Assembly (NCBI GenBank): GCA_003952965.2
Contig: CM025853.1
Span: 27,386,031-27,450,030, forward strand
Reading direction: 5' to 3'
Source of the DNA: Morella rubra
Lineage: Eukaryota; Streptophyta; Magnoliopsida; Fagales; Myricaceae
Length of the DNA: 64,000 nucleotides
Shown: piece after piece, positions 62,238 to 64,000 of the stretch
Layout of the letters: every line of letters begins with the position of its first letter
How positions within the stretch are numbered: the stretch's first letter is position 1
Program-made: the position numbers and the translations under genes
The notes under the pieces: generated by a model
Told to the model about the DNA's origin: nothing
The model's database searches: none
The model's input: only the letters and a program-made list of their open reading frames with translations

Positions 62238-64000
62238 GCTCTGTTTGGTAAACCCCTACTGGAAGAATGCAATATATATACAGCTCGCGAAACGTGTAAA
62301 ATTTCAGGAGGAAAGGTTGGAATACGAGTGATAAAAGAGAAATAAACTGGAATCTACTAAATTTTGTCTCTTCAGGAGGAGAAACTATCACTGACAGCCA
62401 AAGTTTACATTATATACTTGGCTGCGCTTCACCATTGTTGTGTAAATGTCAAGATATTGTTTTAATTCCAAATTTCAGTCATTTTGTAAGTATGCAATGT
62501 GGATTCAATGAATCATTTTGTGATCTCTTTTCATGCGTTTCATGTGGGTAATCTTATGTCGTTTTACACAAGCTCTCTGATTCAATTCTGGTGCTTTCCT
62601 TGGCCCTAGACTTCGCATTACTAATATGTGATGAAAAATATTAAAGTTAAATGCCAAATTAGATATTGAAAAAGTACATTTTTCGTCCTGATTATTAAGG
62701 TTCTGACATTTTACACTAATGATACAAAAATTACGAGAGTGAAATTGTCATTTTCACTGAATAAAAAATTAACGGGGTGCAAAGTGTAAATAATTGGTAG
62801 TTGAGAAATGAAATGTAACGAAATTGATAATCTAAATTCTAAGGTGCAAAGGACCAGAACTCCAATAGTCGGTGGCCGAAAAATGTATTTGACTCTTAAA
62901 ATATAAATTGTTTGGACTCTAAGCCCACATTAAATGGTTAATCAAAGAATTAATCAAACTCAACCTGTGTTGCTAACCTACTTTTCGATCAGCAATGCTA
63001 TTGGATCGATCATTCAATATTCAGACTCACCAAAACATTAAGTCAATTGTGTGTGAGATTGTTAAGGATGTTCTGCCAAGATGCATGAGTAACTAGCTAG
63101 CTAGGTTGATTTCATCTGTTAAACTTCTTTCAACCATATATCCGGAGAAGGTGGTATACGGGGTTAATTATTAACCATTTGTAACCCAAATTGTCTGCTC
63201 AATTTTTAATTGAATAAAATGATTTATATCAGCAACGAAATTTTATTTTACTTTTCATGATCACATTCAATTATACTAATATCATAAACTCCATATATAA
63301 TTCATTAATTATCATATACTTTTACCGGTTTAAACGAGACATTGAGTTTTTTGCTTTAATACAAATAAAGTACCACTTGTCTACAAACACCTCAGAGCAC
63401 AAAAGGTAGATACACTGTTAAATTTCTTATTCATTCCAGTACCATGATAAGTTTCACGGGCTAAAATTTGACCAAAAGATTCCCCCAAGATTATCCACCA
63501 ATACAATAAAGCTAGTTGCATATATGAAAGAAAACCCCCATTTACCAAATTACCAAACTATTGGTGAAAAATTAAAGAACCTGTACTATATAATACGTTT
63601 GAAATATCAATATATATATATATATATTATATATATATTCTAAGCTTATATAGAGGTTTTATTTATGTTAGAAATTTGTACAAATTTGTAGTTCAGATGC
63701 ACCGTGACCTGGGCATATACTAGGGTCTAGGGCTCTAGGGATGCTGTGCTAATAATCTCTTCAGATGCACCGTAATTCTAACAGAGTACTCCACATAATA
63801 ATTATTAGGAGAAAGTAACCTCGTTGATCTCTGTATCTTTGTCGTTTACGGAGACAGAATAATCGTCTATTTCATCCTCAAAAGCACCGTAGGGCAATTT
63901 CCTTTTCTAGGTCGAAGATGCAGAAACGTACGTCATCCACAATCTGATTCATCCTAAGTTTAATAAATTTATAAAAAGAGAGAAAACACAAATTTGTCTG
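62238..64000. other. Non-coding right end of the window
   Basis: The first 300 bases probably contain the 3' untranslated region of the chitinase-like gene. The rest is AT-rich with a gtgcaaa-type repeat at about 62640-62890 and a TA dinucleotide run at about 63610-63640. Short direct repeats of cagatgcaccgt occur at about 63696 and 63762. No gene was recognised. Confidence 0.55.

Overview
This window is nuclear genomic DNA from a flowering plant, almost certainly a eudicot. The genes have many short exons with GT-AG introns in AT-rich non-coding DNA. The proteins include plant-only families: a chloroplast dihydrolipoamide dehydrogenase with transit peptide, OEP16, CAMTA and a chitinase-like wall protein. 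Small inverted-repeat transposons and decayed retrotransposon pieces lie between and inside genes. I saw no bacterial, viral or organellar gene set, and no rRNA, tRNA or CRISPR array. The species cannot be named from this sequence alone.

Layout, left to right: RPB9 subunit of RNA polymerase II (-, 586-2942). A ZCCHC10-like zinc-knuckle protein (-, 5279-6046), whose 3' end and downstream flank are duplicated next door (3761-4645). OEP16-S, a plastid outer-envelope channel (-, 8759-10798), with an apparent one-base deletion in its last exon. A possible organelle-derived insert (about 11215-11530). PP4R3/SMEK, the regulatory subunit 3 of protein phosphatase 4 (-, 24 exons, 12316-25179). Then 6.6 kb of gene-poor DNA with a dead Ty3/gypsy integrase piece. 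Plastid dihydrolipoamide dehydrogenase (+, 15 exons, 31791-37472). Ribosomal protein eL29 (-, 39885-40158). A tandem pair of SAR1 small GTPases (+, 42066-44111 and 45930-47536). A CAMTA5/6-type calmodulin-binding transcription activator (-, 13 exons, 49508-57834), with a one-base frameshift in an A8 run. A chitinase-like protein of the CTL1/CTL2 group (+, 60390-62237). The last 1.7 kb shows no gene.

The genes do not form a pathway; this is an ordinary gene neighbourhood of housekeeping functions (transcription, translation, ER export, plastid metabolism, signalling, wall formation). All exon models were built by hand from splice signals, reading-frame continuity and recalled family sequences. 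Seven of the eight multi-exon genes close perfectly in frame (RPB9 114 aa, PP4R3 883 aa, LPD 573 aa, eL29 61 aa, both SAR1 193 aa, CTL 315 aa when counted together with their introns removed); the two that fail, OEP16 and CAMTA, are each exactly one base short, which is the most checkable anomaly here. I did not find a convincing new biological system. The most interesting non-genic signals are a MITE family with two diverged copies in the window (one with clean TTA target duplications), a 145-bp element with a 9-bp target duplication, and several local tandem duplications.
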